Shown here piece after piece: positions 16,954 to 26,285 of a stretch of DNA of 64,000 nt (its first letter is position 1; the number at the start of each line of letters is the position of its first letter). The notes below the pieces were generated by a model. That model made no database searches. It was not told the DNA's origin and saw only the letters and a list, made by a program, of their open reading frames with translations. The DNA is from Notoacmeibacter ruber (GTDB taxonomy: Bacteria; Pseudomonadota; Alphaproteobacteria; Rhizobiales; Rhizobiaceae): NCBI RefSeq assembly GCF_003668555.1, contig NZ_RCWN01000001.1, forward strand, positions 2,579,501 through 2,643,500, given 5' to 3'. The position numbers and the translations under genes are program-made.

Positions 16954-17843
16954 GTTCGGCCGACACGCTCGATCTGTCCCGTCTGGACGCCGCCCCGCTG
17001 GTGGCGACCGATTTTTCAGAGACGCTTGCAACGCGCCTTGCAGCCTTCGCGGCGCTTTACGAACAGGTGCAGACGGCCAATCCGGGACTGCCTCCGCTCG
17101 ATACGCTGACGATTCCGACCGAGCCGGTTCACATTCTGAACCGCCACTTCGCCGCCGCCGAAATGCTGATCGCTTCGAAGATCAACGCGGCAGCCGGGCA
17201 GCTTCGCCTGGCGAGCGCGGCCGGGCCCGCGCTGGATCATCTGGCGGCGACCTACCACCGCACCACACGCTTGCCCGGCGAAAGCGACGAAGAGCTGCGC
17301 GGCCGAGCGCAGCTTGCGCCGGAAGCGCTTGCCGAAATGGGTATGACGCCAGGTGGCTACATCTACAAAATCCGCACCGCCTTCGGCGACCGGATCAAGG
17401 ATGTCCGGCCGATTAATCGCGGCGACGGCCATGTCGAGCTGCGCCTGCTCGGCCGGACCGGCAGCGGCGCGGTCGATAGCGAGACCCTCGCCGCAATCAT
17501 CCGCGCTTTCCAGCCGGATGAGGCCGAACAGTCGACCGATATTGTCAGCGTCCTCTCCGCGAACATCATCACGCCGAGCGTCGATCTTGTTCTGGTCGCG
17601 CCACGTGGACCGGACCCGGCTGCCCTGATCGAAGCTGCGCGCCGTTCGGTCGCGACCTACGCTGCGGGTCTCCATCGGATCGGCAGTGCTCTCTACGTCC
17701 AGGCGCTGGGCGCCGCCGCCCATGTCGCACCCGTCACAACCGTGCGTGTTCGCTCTCCGCTTGCCGATCTCGTGATCCGTCCGGAACAGGCAGTCTATCT
17801 TGCGCCGGACGCGGTTTCGATTTCGGTCGAGGTGCAGTCATGA
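16950..17843 (+). CDS. baseplate assembly protein J
   Basis: The 297-residue sequence matches the Baseplate_J family: an N-terminal domain with A-F-A-A-L-Y-E, the central G-P-A-L-D-H-L-A segment near residue 93, and the V-V-x-x-x-R-G-P-D-P-type late region. In contractile-tailed phages J bridges W and I in the wedge. It stands in the conserved W-J-I order with four-base overlaps. Confidence 0.87.
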   Translation: MSSADTLDLSRLDAAPLVATDFSETLATRLAAFAALYEQVQTANPGLPPLDTLTIPTEPVHILNRHFAAAEMLIASKINAAAGQLRLASAAGPALDHLAATYHRTTRLPGESDEELRGRAQLAPEALAEMGMTPGGYIYKIRTAFGDRIKDVRPINRGDGHVELRLLGRTGSGAVDSETLAAIIRAFQPDEAEQSTDIVSVLSANIITPSVDLVLVAPRGPDPAALIEAARRSVATYAAGLHRIGSALYVQALGAAAHVAPVTTVRVRSPLADLVIRPEQAVYLAPDAVSISVEVQS

Positions 17844-19036
17844 TGACCGACCTCCTGTCAGGGACGATCGGCCCGGTCGAAGAGATCATGGCCGCCGTCA
17901 CCGAAGCGCAGCTGTCGGAGCGTGCGGACGAAGCACTGAAGCTTCTCACGCTCTGGAACGCCTGGGACTGCCCGGCCGCAGAACTGCCTCTGCTTGCCTG
18001 GGCCCTGTCGGTCGAGGTGTGGGACGATGGATGGCCGCTCGACAAGAAGCGCCGCGTCGTGGCGGAAAGCCTCGCCCTGCATCGCCAGAAGACGACGATC
18101 GCGGCCGACCGCAAGGTCATCTCCTATATCGATGCGGAGCTGCTGACCTATCATCTGCCGCGCGACGGCTTTGCCATCGGCTCCGAAGTCGCCGGAGAAG
18201 ACCGCCAGAAGTGGCTTCTGTCGCTGCCAGAGGTCCGTATCTATCCGCTACCGCCACGCCGCACGGACATCAGCGGACTGCCGGTTGTGGGCGATGAGCC
18301 GCTCCCCGGCACCTCCGAAATCGCGAAAGCGCGCCGTGCGGAATTGATCGGCAGGAATGAGACGATTCCGCTGATGTGCTCCGGCACGCGCCTTCGGCCC
18401 GACAACGTCCCCACCTCGGAGATTGAGCGCGTCACCATTCCAAAGCCTTTTCAGGCATCGTGCCAGGTCGGCACCGCCCCTTTCGACGCAGAGGTCGCGC
18501 CGGCGCCGGGTTTCGAAGCGATCTTCACCTTCGATTATCGCCGGCCCGGCGGCGCGATCGAGGCCGGGCGGCCATCGCTGAACCCGGCTGAGGTGACGCC
18601 GAAAATCGTTCCCATGCTGCGGGAGCCGGAAGACGCGATCGAGGACGGCGGAACGATCGACGCACCCCTTTCGCCCATGCCTGGGCCTGGCGGCTATTAC
18701 CTCTCGATCCGGATCAATGATGGATCGGCCCCCGCCATCGAGGGCATCACCGGCTCTGCGATCGGCTACGGGCGTCTCGGCCGCAAACCCTTCACGAAGG
18801 AGCTTGGCGTTCTGATGCTTCGTGCCGATGAGCCCGCCATGCCCTTCGACGGGCCTTTGACGGACGATCCCGCCGACAGGGTCACAGCGCTTTATCAGGC
18901 GATCGGCGGCGTCCAGGCGCTGCGCGACACGGTCCATGTCGATCTCAACATGATCGAAGAACTGACCGTCGATGACGCCGACGACATCACCGAACAAACC
19001 CGCATCGACACAGCGCGGATCAAGCCAAGGAGATAA
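17840..19036 (+). CDS. tail protein I with long C-terminal extension
   Basis: Residues 10-140 show the tail protein I pattern, including L-P-L-L-A-W-A-L-S-V-E-V-W-D near residues 51-64 and the segment ending in Y-P-L-P-P-R. P2 gpI is about 180 residues, so the 398-residue product carries roughly 200 extra residues, rich in Pro and Gly, likely an additional baseplate or fibre-attachment domain. It follows J in the normal order. Confidence 0.8.
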   Translation: MMTDLLSGTIGPVEEIMAAVTEAQLSERADEALKLLTLWNAWDCPAAELPLLAWALSVEVWDDGWPLDKKRRVVAESLALHRQKTTIAADRKVISYIDAELLTYHLPRDGFAIGSEVAGEDRQKWLLSLPEVRIYPLPPRRTDISGLPVVGDEPLPGTSEIAKARRAELIGRNETIPLMCSGTRLRPDNVPTSEIERVTIPKPFQASCQVGTAPFDAEVAPAPGFEAIFTFDYRRPGGAIEAGRPSLNPAEVTPKIVPMLREPEDAIEDGGTIDAPLSPMPGPGGYYLSIRINDGSAPAIEGITGSAIGYGRLGRKPFTKELGVLMLRADEPAMPFDGPLTDDPADRVTALYQAIGGVQALRDTVHVDLNMIEELTVDDADDITEQTRIDTARIKPRR

Positions 19037-19039
19037 GCC

Positions 19040-21385
19040 ATGTATTCACGTGTCACCATGGAAACGGGCCATCACGTTCGGCCGGTCGACATCGCCAATT
19101 TCGGCGCTTTTCCCCAGCAGGGCCTGGAAAGCGTCCTTCAGGACTTCCTCGAACGCGTCAATTCCTATGCCGGCTTCGCCACCACGATCGACGGGCTGAC
19201 CCGTGTCCAGGTCGATCGCGGCCACGCCATGATCGGCGGACGGTTCTACCTTCGCGGCGAGGCCGGCCCCGTCGAACTGACCAGCGCCGTGCCCCTCAAT
19301 GCCGGCAAGAGCGCCAAGGTCTGGATCGCGGCGCAGGGTGTCGATGACCGGAGCGATCCGACCGTGACGCGCGACCGGACGGTTGCCGTCGACGATGGCA
19401 ATGGCGGATCGGTCAAGCAGGTCCAGACGGTCGATGCGGTTCCGAGCGTGACGAATATTGCCGAACTGACCGCGCTTGTCGGACCGTCTGGCGCGACCGG
19501 GTCGCCGCTTGCCGACCCGGCGGTGCCGACCAATACCGTGCCCTTCGTCGAGATCGTCCTCGATGGTGCGACAGGCGGCATCGTCGCGGGGTCTCTGCGG
19601 TCCTTGCCGCAGTTCCGGGCCGCCAACCTTCGCGACGTCTACATTTCGGTCCAGGCGCTGATGGCCCGTGATGCCGCATTCGCTGCCGAAATTCAGGCGC
19701 TCCGCAACGAAATGGTCGGCCTTCAGAAACAGCTTTCCGCGACGGCTTCGCCCACGGCGATTACCGGGCTCCTGGAGGATGTCGCGCATCTGAAGGACCT
19801 TGCCGACATTGAAGACGTCAATTCCGATGCGGGTTATGACCGCTTCCTGGATGAAGGCGAAAGCGCGACCGGCCATGTGGACTTCGCCGCCCGTGTCGAG
19901 GAAGGCGCACGCGCGCCCTACGCCAATGAGAACCGGGCGGCACTGGCCCTGAAGAGCCCGAACGATCAGCGGCTCATGCACGCCAATGCGGGGCTCGTCT
20001 TCCCGGCCTACGATCCGGTCATCGGCTTCTCGGTTCATGGTTCCGGTTCGACGCCGCTTGGCGGCACCGTCACCAATTCGATCCAGATCAAGGAAGGCAT
20101 CCGGACGCGAAGCCGGGTCCGCTACGGTCAGGTTTTCAAGGTGTGCACCAACAGCAATTGGTGGCAGTCCGGCCGCTATAATCCGCTGACCGGCATCTTC
20201 ACCCGCGCCGGCGAGCAGTACGAATATATTTCCGGCGACTACACGCGCAACCACCGCGGCATCCGCCTCAAGCAGGTGTTTCTCGATACCTGGCAGGAGC
20301 CTTACGTCTATCCCGAAGAGGTGACGCAAACGCTCACCGGCGTCATCAAATGCCAGACCTTTCAGCAGGGTCAGGATCGCTACGTGCCGGCGATCCGGCT
20401 CGGCCTTCTCTCCTGGGAGCCTGGCGCGGAGATCACGGCGACATTCATCGAGACCGATGAACGCGGTCCGCGGCCCGACCGGGCGCTGGGTTCGGTCACC
20501 GTGGCGGCCGAAGCGTTCAGGCAGTACGTCAATGGCGACCCGGCCACCATGACGCGCTTTGCCCTGCCGGTGCCGGTCTTTGCGAAGCGTGGCACCTATG
20601 GCGTGATCTTCACGGTCTCGGGCAATGTCACCGCAGCGCTGTCATCCATTGAAGACGGCACCTATCTCGGCGGCGACTATTACGAGAGCACGAGCGGCCA
20701 GCTGCTTGTCGGGTCGATCGACAGGGATCTCGCCATCGCGGTCGAATATTGCCACTTCCGCGCCACCACGCTCAACGTGCCACTCGCCAACCTCAATTTG
20801 GACGGCGGCATCGGCGGCGCGTCGATCATCTGCGGCGTCACGCGTCCGGAAAACACCGGCTATGCCTATCGCGCCTTCTCGGCGGGCGGCTGGAAGACGC
20901 TCGCCGCCATCCCCACAACGGCCTATGACGAGGCCATCTTCGGTAACGGCCTGCAGGCGACCTACGATTTCGAGGTACTGTTGACCGGCAATGAATGGGT
21001 CATGCCGGTGCTCGACCTGACGCAATCCGAGGTCGAACTGTTCCGGCCCGGAACCGAGATGCACCACGTCTCGGTCCCGCGCATCCTGCGCAACGGCATC
21101 GCCTATTCGAAACTCACGGTCCGGGCGCAATTCTCAAACTTTGACGAAGCCCGGCATACGCTCGGCTGCTACATCCGTGACGGCGCGGCGCTCGACAACC
21201 GGATCGATCCGATCGGGGCGCCGATCGTGAGCTATCTCAAGAACATTGATCGCCACCGCGTCGAATGGGTCTTCCCCGTCGATCCGGCCGACGGACAGTT
21301 CGAACTTCACCTGACCACCGAAACCGACAATGCAAACGTCCCGGTCTTCCCGGAATATTCGTATTACGAGGCGATGCCGGCCTGA
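19040..21385 (+). CDS. large baseplate/fibre protein, DUF4815-like
   Basis: The 781-residue protein has an N-terminal region (residues 60-200) resembling DUF4815 baseplate proteins (D-R-G-H-A-M-I-G-G-R-F-Y-L), a coiled-coil around residues 200-240, and an extended beta-rich C-terminal half with Tyr, Trp and Asn. It occupies the place of P2 gpH or an adaptor to it, and precedes a second fibre gene. It probably links the side fibre to the baseplate. Receptor specificity cannot be inferred. Confidence 0.6.
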   Translation: MYSRVTMETGHHVRPVDIANFGAFPQQGLESVLQDFLERVNSYAGFATTIDGLTRVQVDRGHAMIGGRFYLRGEAGPVELTSAVPLNAGKSAKVWIAAQGVDDRSDPTVTRDRTVAVDDGNGGSVKQVQTVDAVPSVTNIAELTALVGPSGATGSPLADPAVPTNTVPFVEIVLDGATGGIVAGSLRSLPQFRAANLRDVYISVQALMARDAAFAAEIQALRNEMVGLQKQLSATASPTAITGLLEDVAHLKDLADIEDVNSDAGYDRFLDEGESATGHVDFAARVEEGARAPYANENRAALALKSPNDQRLMHANAGLVFPAYDPVIGFSVHGSGSTPLGGTVTNSIQIKEGIRTRSRVRYGQVFKVCTNSNWWQSGRYNPLTGIFTRAGEQYEYISGDYTRNHRGIRLKQVFLDTWQEPYVYPEEVTQTLTGVIKCQTFQQGQDRYVPAIRLGLLSWEPGAEITATFIETDERGPRPDRALGSVTVAAEAFRQYVNGDPATMTRFALPVPVFAKRGTYGVIFTVSGNVTAALSSIEDGTYLGGDYYESTSGQLLVGSIDRDLAIAVEYCHFRATTLNVPLANLNLDGGIGGASIICGVTRPENTGYAYRAFSAGGWKTLAAIPTTAYDEAIFGNGLQATYDFEVLLTGNEWVMPVLDLTQSEVELFRPGTEMHHVSVPRILRNGIAYSKLTVRAQFSNFDEARHTLGCYIRDGAALDNRIDPIGAPIVSYLKNIDRHRVEWVFPVDPADGQFELHLTTETDNANVPVFPEYSYYEAMPA

Positions 21386-21406
21386 TCCGGCAGGGAGAGA
21401 AAGCGC

Positions 21407-23029
21407 ATGGCGGATCCAGCACTCGACCCCGCGCGGCATCTGGCGCGGGGTGACGCCCCACTGATCGACGCCTTTCGGAAAGGCCTGCGCGAGCTGCACG
21501 AGCGGCTTCTGGTCACGACGGCGATTGTGGCCAAGCTCGACAGCCAGGAGCGGGCGGAGATCGACGCTCTGGTGCAGCGCTTCGCGGCGCAGTTCGGCAC
21601 CGTTCTTCAGGACGCCGAAACCGTCATTCAGGCGATCCAGAGCGGCCAGTTCACAAGAGCCGCCGTGGTGGAAAGCGTGAGCTTCATGCCGACCGCGGAG
21701 CTGACGGTCACTCTCGACGCGCTCGATCCGCTCACCTTCGCCGTGACGCCCGTGGTGATGCTCGGCCGAACCGAGACCACGGAGGATTACGCGATTGCCC
21801 GCGTCATGGATTACAGCCCGGCGACGCGTCTTCTGACGGTTCAGATTCTTTCGGCCGAAGGCCAGGCCGGCCCGCATGATGACGTTCATGTCGAGGTCGG
21901 CGCGCTCTCCACATTGGCGCAGGCGGCGCAGCTGATCTCCGTCGAGGCGAAACGGGCGGAAGTGTCGGTGAACACGGTCGCAGTCGCGGCAGCGAAGACG
22001 GTCGTTCTGCAAGCCCGCGATGCGGTCCTCGACGCCTATGACCGCTTCGACGACCGTTATCTCGGCGAATTTGCCGCCGCACCATCGACCGACAATGATG
22101 GCGACCCGCTTCTCGGCGGAGCGCTCTATTTCGACACCACGGTCGAAGCAATGCAGGTCTTCACGGGATCGGCCTGGGTGGCGGCTTACGTCGCCGGTGG
22201 CATCTATGCGACCGAAGCCGAGCTGAACGCTCACACGGGCCGCGACGACAACCCGCATGGCGTGACGAAGGCGCAGATCGGGCTTGAGAACGTCGCGAAC
22301 AAATCCGAAGCGGAGATGGTGGCTGCCGGCCCGGTAGCCGAAGCCATTGCCGCCAAACTGAATGGGCAACCGACTGAACTGGATGCGACCGGCGCGACCG
22401 CCTATGACTACAATGCACCGATGTTCATGGAGAGTGGTCGCTGGATGCAGGCTGGCGATGCTGGCGCAGCTGCTACCGCCAACCCACCCGCATTCTTAGC
22501 GCACTCTCTGGAGACAATCGCGACAGACGAAAAGGTTGTGCAGATCGCATACCTTCTCGCGAATGGGAGGCTTTCATCCAGGACTCTCAAAGATGGCGTG
22601 TGGTCAAAATGGGGACTTGGCCTAACCACAGATTCCATGTCCAGTGCCCCCGACTTCTCCGTCTCGCCTGAGGCGCCCGCCAAACGCAGCGCCATTAAAG
22701 CGTTCGTTGAAGAAACGCTCGAGGCTGGTATTGGGGCCAAGGCGCTCGGTGAGGGGCAAGCTTGGCAGAATAAGCAGGGCTCTCGAACTTACAACACCAG
22801 CTACCAGAACACCTCCGGCCGCTCGATCGAAGTCGTGATGTCCTATTCTAGCGGTGGGAGTAGCGGGCGAACTGTTCAGACGTCGAGTGACGGCGTCACC
22901 TGGATTGAAGTCGCTCAAGTCTCTAGTAGTAGCAGCGTTCTTGCGGGTACATCTTTTGCCGTACCGAACGGCCACTATTACCGGATCAATGGCAGCGTCT
23001 CTATCTTTTCGTGGGCGGAGTTGAGGTAA
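21407..23029 (+). CDS. tail fibre protein with phage fibre repeat
   Basis: A fibre repeat of the form H-T-G-R-D-D-N-P-H-G-V-T-K-A-Q-I-G-L-E-N-V appears around residues 280-305, diagnostic of P2 H/Mu S-type side fibres. Residues 1-180 are helical attachment regions. The last 140 residues are Ser/Gly-rich with lower GC content than the rest, which suggests that the receptor-binding tip has been exchanged. The stop TAA overlaps the start of the fibre assembly gene. Confidence 0.82.
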   Translation: MADPALDPARHLARGDAPLIDAFRKGLRELHERLLVTTAIVAKLDSQERAEIDALVQRFAAQFGTVLQDAETVIQAIQSGQFTRAAVVESVSFMPTAELTVTLDALDPLTFAVTPVVMLGRTETTEDYAIARVMDYSPATRLLTVQILSAEGQAGPHDDVHVEVGALSTLAQAAQLISVEAKRAEVSVNTVAVAAAKTVVLQARDAVLDAYDRFDDRYLGEFAAAPSTDNDGDPLLGGALYFDTTVEAMQVFTGSAWVAAYVAGGIYATEAELNAHTGRDDNPHGVTKAQIGLENVANKSEAEMVAAGPVAEAIAAKLNGQPTELDATGATAYDYNAPMFMESGRWMQAGDAGAAATANPPAFLAHSLETIATDEKVVQIAYLLANGRLSSRTLKDGVWSKWGLGLTTDSMSSAPDFSVSPEAPAKRSAIKAFVEETLEAGIGAKALGEGQAWQNKQGSRTYNTSYQNTSGRSIEVVMSYSSGGSSGRTVQTSSDGVTWIEVAQVSSSSSVLAGTSFAVPNGHYYRINGSVSIFSWAELR

Positions 23030-23559
23030 TGAGTGAGCATTGTTTTTACCATCCAGATCGGGGTTGCTGGCAGACCACGGATCAACCATCCGCAGATACC
23101 CTCGCAGGGTACCCGGAGGGCACTTTCGAGATTCCCCTGAAGCCGGGACCGGATTTTGACTATGAAGGATCGGGATGGGTTGAGAGGCCAGCGCAGCCCC
23201 CAAGCTGGGAAGACGTTAACGCTTCACGGGATCGGCACATCGCCGAAGGAAAAGAATTCACGATCTTGGGATACGGGGCGCCTATCCATCTGACCGGCCG
23301 AACCCGCGACCTGGTGATCTATCAGAGCCGGCTTTCCTCAGCCGAGAAAATGCTCGCTGCAGGAGATACCGCCTCGACGCTGGTCATCCGCGATGGCGGC
23401 AACATCAACCGGCATCTGACAGCGGGCCAGACAGTCGAACTCATTACGAAGGCAATGAATTGGGTGGAGGCGGTGATGAAGATGTCGTGGGATATGAAGG
23501 ATGGCCATGGCGACTTCCCCTATGGCATTCCGCCGGACTATGCCGAGCGCTGGCCATAA
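23029..23559 (+). CDS. tail fibre assembly-type protein, DUF4376-like
   Basis: ATG at 23029 overlaps the fibre stop (TAATG). The 176-residue product begins with a small-domain sequence around Y-H-P-D-R-G-C-W and continues with a helical domain containing R-D-x-x-I-A-E-G and L-I-T-K-A-M-N-W, as in DUF4376 proteins found directly after tail fibre genes. It probably helps fibre folding or caps the fibre. The lower similarity to P2 gpG leaves the exact role open. Confidence 0.7.
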   Translation: MSEHCFYHPDRGCWQTTDQPSADTLAGYPEGTFEIPLKPGPDFDYEGSGWVERPAQPPSWEDVNASRDRHIAEGKEFTILGYGAPIHLTGRTRDLVIYQSRLSSAEKMLAAGDTASTLVIRDGGNINRHLTAGQTVELITKAMNWVEAVMKMSWDMKDGHGDFPYGIPPDYAERWP

Positions 23560-23739
23560 TCGACGCCTGACCTCACCAGTACGTTTACTTTGTCAATAGG
23601 CTAACAGTCAGGGCAGCCGCAGAGTGAAGGTCTGACCACTCCAGCACGATCGAAGTTTAAATTCTTTTCCAATTCGCCGTAACAGCTGTATTAGGCTGCC
23701 GCATCGAAGTTCGACAGTTGCAGGGGAGGTCGGCAGCGG

Positions 23740-24870
23740 ATGCGACCAGACAGAAACGAGATAGTTCTGGCCGATTTTAAGGGGACCGAATGTTCGATCA
23801 TAAGCGATGGTCTGCCAGATAGGCTTTGGATGAATGTCGAAGGACCGACGTCGCGAACGCAAGATTGGGCAGCAATTGCAATGGTCTATCCTGCCATGTT
23901 TCGTCGGCAGGCGCTGAAGATCGAGGGAGCGATCTCAGAGACGCTTCTACGTTATCTCCGAGATGATATTCAAACAGTTCTGAAGGCCTACGATCCTCGG
24001 CTAGCTCGAGTGCCTGTTAATGTCGAAGAGACTCATCGAAATCGCGAAATTACATCGCGAACAGCGACGGGGTTTTCCGCAGGAGTCGACAGCTTTTTCA
24101 CCCTAGGAACCCATCCCGAGATTACCGATCTCACAGTCTTCAATGTCGGAGCCATGGGTAAGGGCCGACCTAAAATCTTCGAGCGATATTTGCGTCGCAC
24201 TCATGACTATGCGGCAAGGAAAGGTTTAGGCGCGATCACCGTAGATAGCAACTTGGATAAGATTTTTTCAGCCGCGACATGCAAAAAGGTAAATTTTCAA
24301 AAGACACATTCGTTACGCAATGCGGCAGCTGCCATGGCATCGGGAATAAGCAACTACCTTTACTCTTCCGGCGTGGATTACAACGCAGTTGCCATCCAAC
24401 CGCATCGAGATACTGCCTATCTCGATGCAGTTCTACTTCCCTTGTTAAGTACGGAGTCGCTCAGAATTCATTCTGCCGGGTCGTCCTATACAAGAGTTGA
24501 GAAAACGCTTTTTGTTTCCGAGCTGCAAGATGCATGCGAAATGCTGGATGTCTGCGCCGGCAACCCAACGACAAGGTTTGGATTGAGCAAGCCTAATTGC
24601 TCGAAATGTTGGAAATGCGTCGAGACGCTGCTAACGCTCGAGGCGGCCGATAGGTTGGAGTTATTCGAGCCAGTGTTCGACATTGATTTCTATAAATCGA
24701 ATCGAGACGAACTCCTGCTAGATCTGCTCATCGGCAAACACAGGCATGATCGCGCCGCAATCGAGACGTTTGATTTCGCCCGAAAAAGGGGGGTTCACCT
24801 ACCGAATAACATACAAGTCACTCTATGGCGGCTTCGAAGACACCTTCGACGGAAAGCAGCAACAGGCTGA
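23740..24870 (+). CDS. PP-loop (ExsB/QueC-like) protein, cargo gene
   Basis: The ATG at 23740 has a strong AGGGGAGG ribosome site. The 376-residue protein carries the ATP pyrophosphatase (PP-loop) signature S-A-G-V-D-S at residues 113-118. Further on come an L-D-A-x-L-L-P-L-L-S-T-E-S-L region, an S-x-T-R-V-E-K segment, and a Cys cluster C287-x2-C290-x2-C293 within N-C-S-K-C-W-K-C. This combination is shared with uncharacterised PP-loop proteins related to ExsB/QueC, which adenylate a substrate. The gene is AT-richer than the surrounding phage genes and lies between fibre assembly and sheath, the position of the P2 Z/fun exclusion locus. Substrate and role are unknown; phage exclusion or nucleotide/glycan modification are possibilities. 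Confidence 0.65.
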   Translation: MRPDRNEIVLADFKGTECSIISDGLPDRLWMNVEGPTSRTQDWAAIAMVYPAMFRRQALKIEGAISETLLRYLRDDIQTVLKAYDPRLARVPVNVEETHRNREITSRTATGFSAGVDSFFTLGTHPEITDLTVFNVGAMGKGRPKIFERYLRRTHDYAARKGLGAITVDSNLDKIFSAATCKKVNFQKTHSLRNAAAAMASGISNYLYSSGVDYNAVAIQPHRDTAYLDAVLLPLLSTESLRIHSAGSSYTRVEKTLFVSELQDACEMLDVCAGNPTTRFGLSKPNCSKCWKCVETLLTLEAADRLELFEPVFDIDFYKSNRDELLLDLLIGKHRHDRAAIETFDFARKRGVHLPNNIQVTLWRLRRHLRRKAATG

Positions 24871-24934
24871 GTACGCCGTTGAAAGCCGCTTTGAAGAGCA
24901 CTAGCGTTCGCGACGTGCTCGCCGGATTAAAGCG

Positions 24935-24948
24935 CTGACAGCTGTCAG
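24935..24948. promoter_or_regulatory. 14-bp perfect palindrome, predicted late-promoter activator site 3
   Basis: CTGACAGCTGTCAG is fully symmetric and matches the copies at 992 and 10532 in both arms. It lies 69 bp before the tail sheath gene. A TAATGT sequence at 24975 could be its -10 box, about 33 bases from the centre of the site. Confidence 0.6.
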
Positions 24949-25016
24949 CCTCTCTCGCCTCCACTCCTCCCGCCTAATGTGCCTCCGAGAGCAACACGCC
25001 CCGGAGCATTTCGTTC

Positions 25017-26261
25017 ATGGCCAGCACTTCCGCCAATGTCGGCGTTCGCGTCCTATCCGACCTGCGCAGCACCACGGCCGCGATCGACACGCGCGATTCC
25101 ACCGCGATCGGCCTTTGCCTGCCTCTGCCGAACATTCCCGACACCAACGCCATTCCATTCGACGAGCCTGTCCGGATCGCAACCGATGATCCGGTTCAGC
25201 TGGCGGCTCTCGGTCCGGGCCTCGCCTATGATGCGATCCGCCAGATCAAGGGCGAAGGGATCGAGACCGACATCGTCTTTGTCCGCGCCCAGGACGGCGC
25301 TGATCTGGAAACGCAGATCGGCCACATCTCCGGCGACGCCAATGCCCATACCGGCGTCTGGGCGCTGGCCGAAGCACTCTCCCACCTTCAGATCGAACCT
25401 GGCCTGATCATCGCACCCGGCTATGACAGCCAGCGGCTCGACAATGCGGCCAATCCGGTGGCGACGGCGATCGATGCCGTCTGCGATCGGATCATCGACT
25501 GCATGGGCGTCGTCAACACACCCGAAACGTCGCGCGAAGCGGCCGCCGAATATGCGAACGACTTCGCCACCTCCCTCAACATGATCGCGATGTATCCGCA
25601 GGGGCGCTATTTCTTCGACGGCGCGACCGTTTCGCGGCCTCTGAGCCCGGCGGTCGCCGCCGCGACGGTCCGGCGCGACAAGGAAGCCGGCAGTCCTTAC
25701 AAAGCGGCCTGGAACAGGCCGCTCAAGGGCGTCACCGGCATGTCGCAGATCGTCACCTATCAGGACGGCCGTTCCGACCACGACGCCAACTATCTCGTCC
25801 AGCGCGGGGTCGGCACCGTCATCGAGGGCAAGCTCCTCTGGGCACCCTTCTCGACGGCCACCGATCCGACCACGGTCGGCTATCGCTCGATCAAGCGCAT
25901 CCGGACGCGCCGCGCCATCGAAAAGGCGATGCTGCGGCCGCTGCGCCTCTACCTCTCCGAGGACATCACGCCCCATGCGGTGACCCTTCTCTTCCAGTCG
26001 CTCTCCGAAGCTCTGGAAGAGCGCATCTATGCCGGCGCGATCATTCCCGGCTCGGAAGTCATCTTCGACAAGGGTCTGAACCCGACCAACCTGCTGCGCG
26101 CTGGCGGCATGCGCGTGAAGCTGCGTTTCGAGGAGACGCCGGACCTCACGGACCTCGGCATCCATTCAGAGCCGCAGCCGGAGGCGTTTGACGTCCTTTC
26201 CGACAACATCCGTGTCGCCCTGGAGCGCATGAGCGCGGCCGGCATCCGCTACGTCGCCTGA
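25017..26261 (+). CDS. tail sheath protein (P2 FI-like)
   Basis: The 414-residue protein matches contractile tail sheaths: a V-x-V-L-S-D-L-R start, the S-P-Y-K-A-A-W-N-R-P-L-K-G-V segment near residue 230, and the C-terminal handshake region with R-T-R-R-A-I-E-K-A-M then L-R-L-Y. It forms the outer contractile cylinder. It opens the third late unit behind a palindrome and is followed by the tube gene, as FI-FII in P2. Confidence 0.92.
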   Translation: MASTSANVGVRVLSDLRSTTAAIDTRDSTAIGLCLPLPNIPDTNAIPFDEPVRIATDDPVQLAALGPGLAYDAIRQIKGEGIETDIVFVRAQDGADLETQIGHISGDANAHTGVWALAEALSHLQIEPGLIIAPGYDSQRLDNAANPVATAIDAVCDRIIDCMGVVNTPETSREAAAEYANDFATSLNMIAMYPQGRYFFDGATVSRPLSPAVAAATVRRDKEAGSPYKAAWNRPLKGVTGMSQIVTYQDGRSDHDANYLVQRGVGTVIEGKLLWAPFSTATDPTTVGYRSIKRIRTRRAIEKAMLRPLRLYLSEDITPHAVTLLFQSLSEALEERIYAGAIIPGSEVIFDKGLNPTNLLRAGGMRVKLRFEETPDLTDLGIHSEPQPEAFDVLSDNIRVALERMSAAGIRYVA

Positions 26262-26285
26262 CCGGCCAGCCCAAGAGGACCTTCC

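Noticed and set aside
19046..20329. 427-residue minus-strand frame
   Set aside because: Antisense shadow of the DUF4815-like phage gene, with no recognisable domain.
23608..23862. 84-residue minus-strand frame overlapping the PP-loop gene start
   Set aside because: No ribosome site and no recognised family; it overlaps the supported start of the PP-loop gene.
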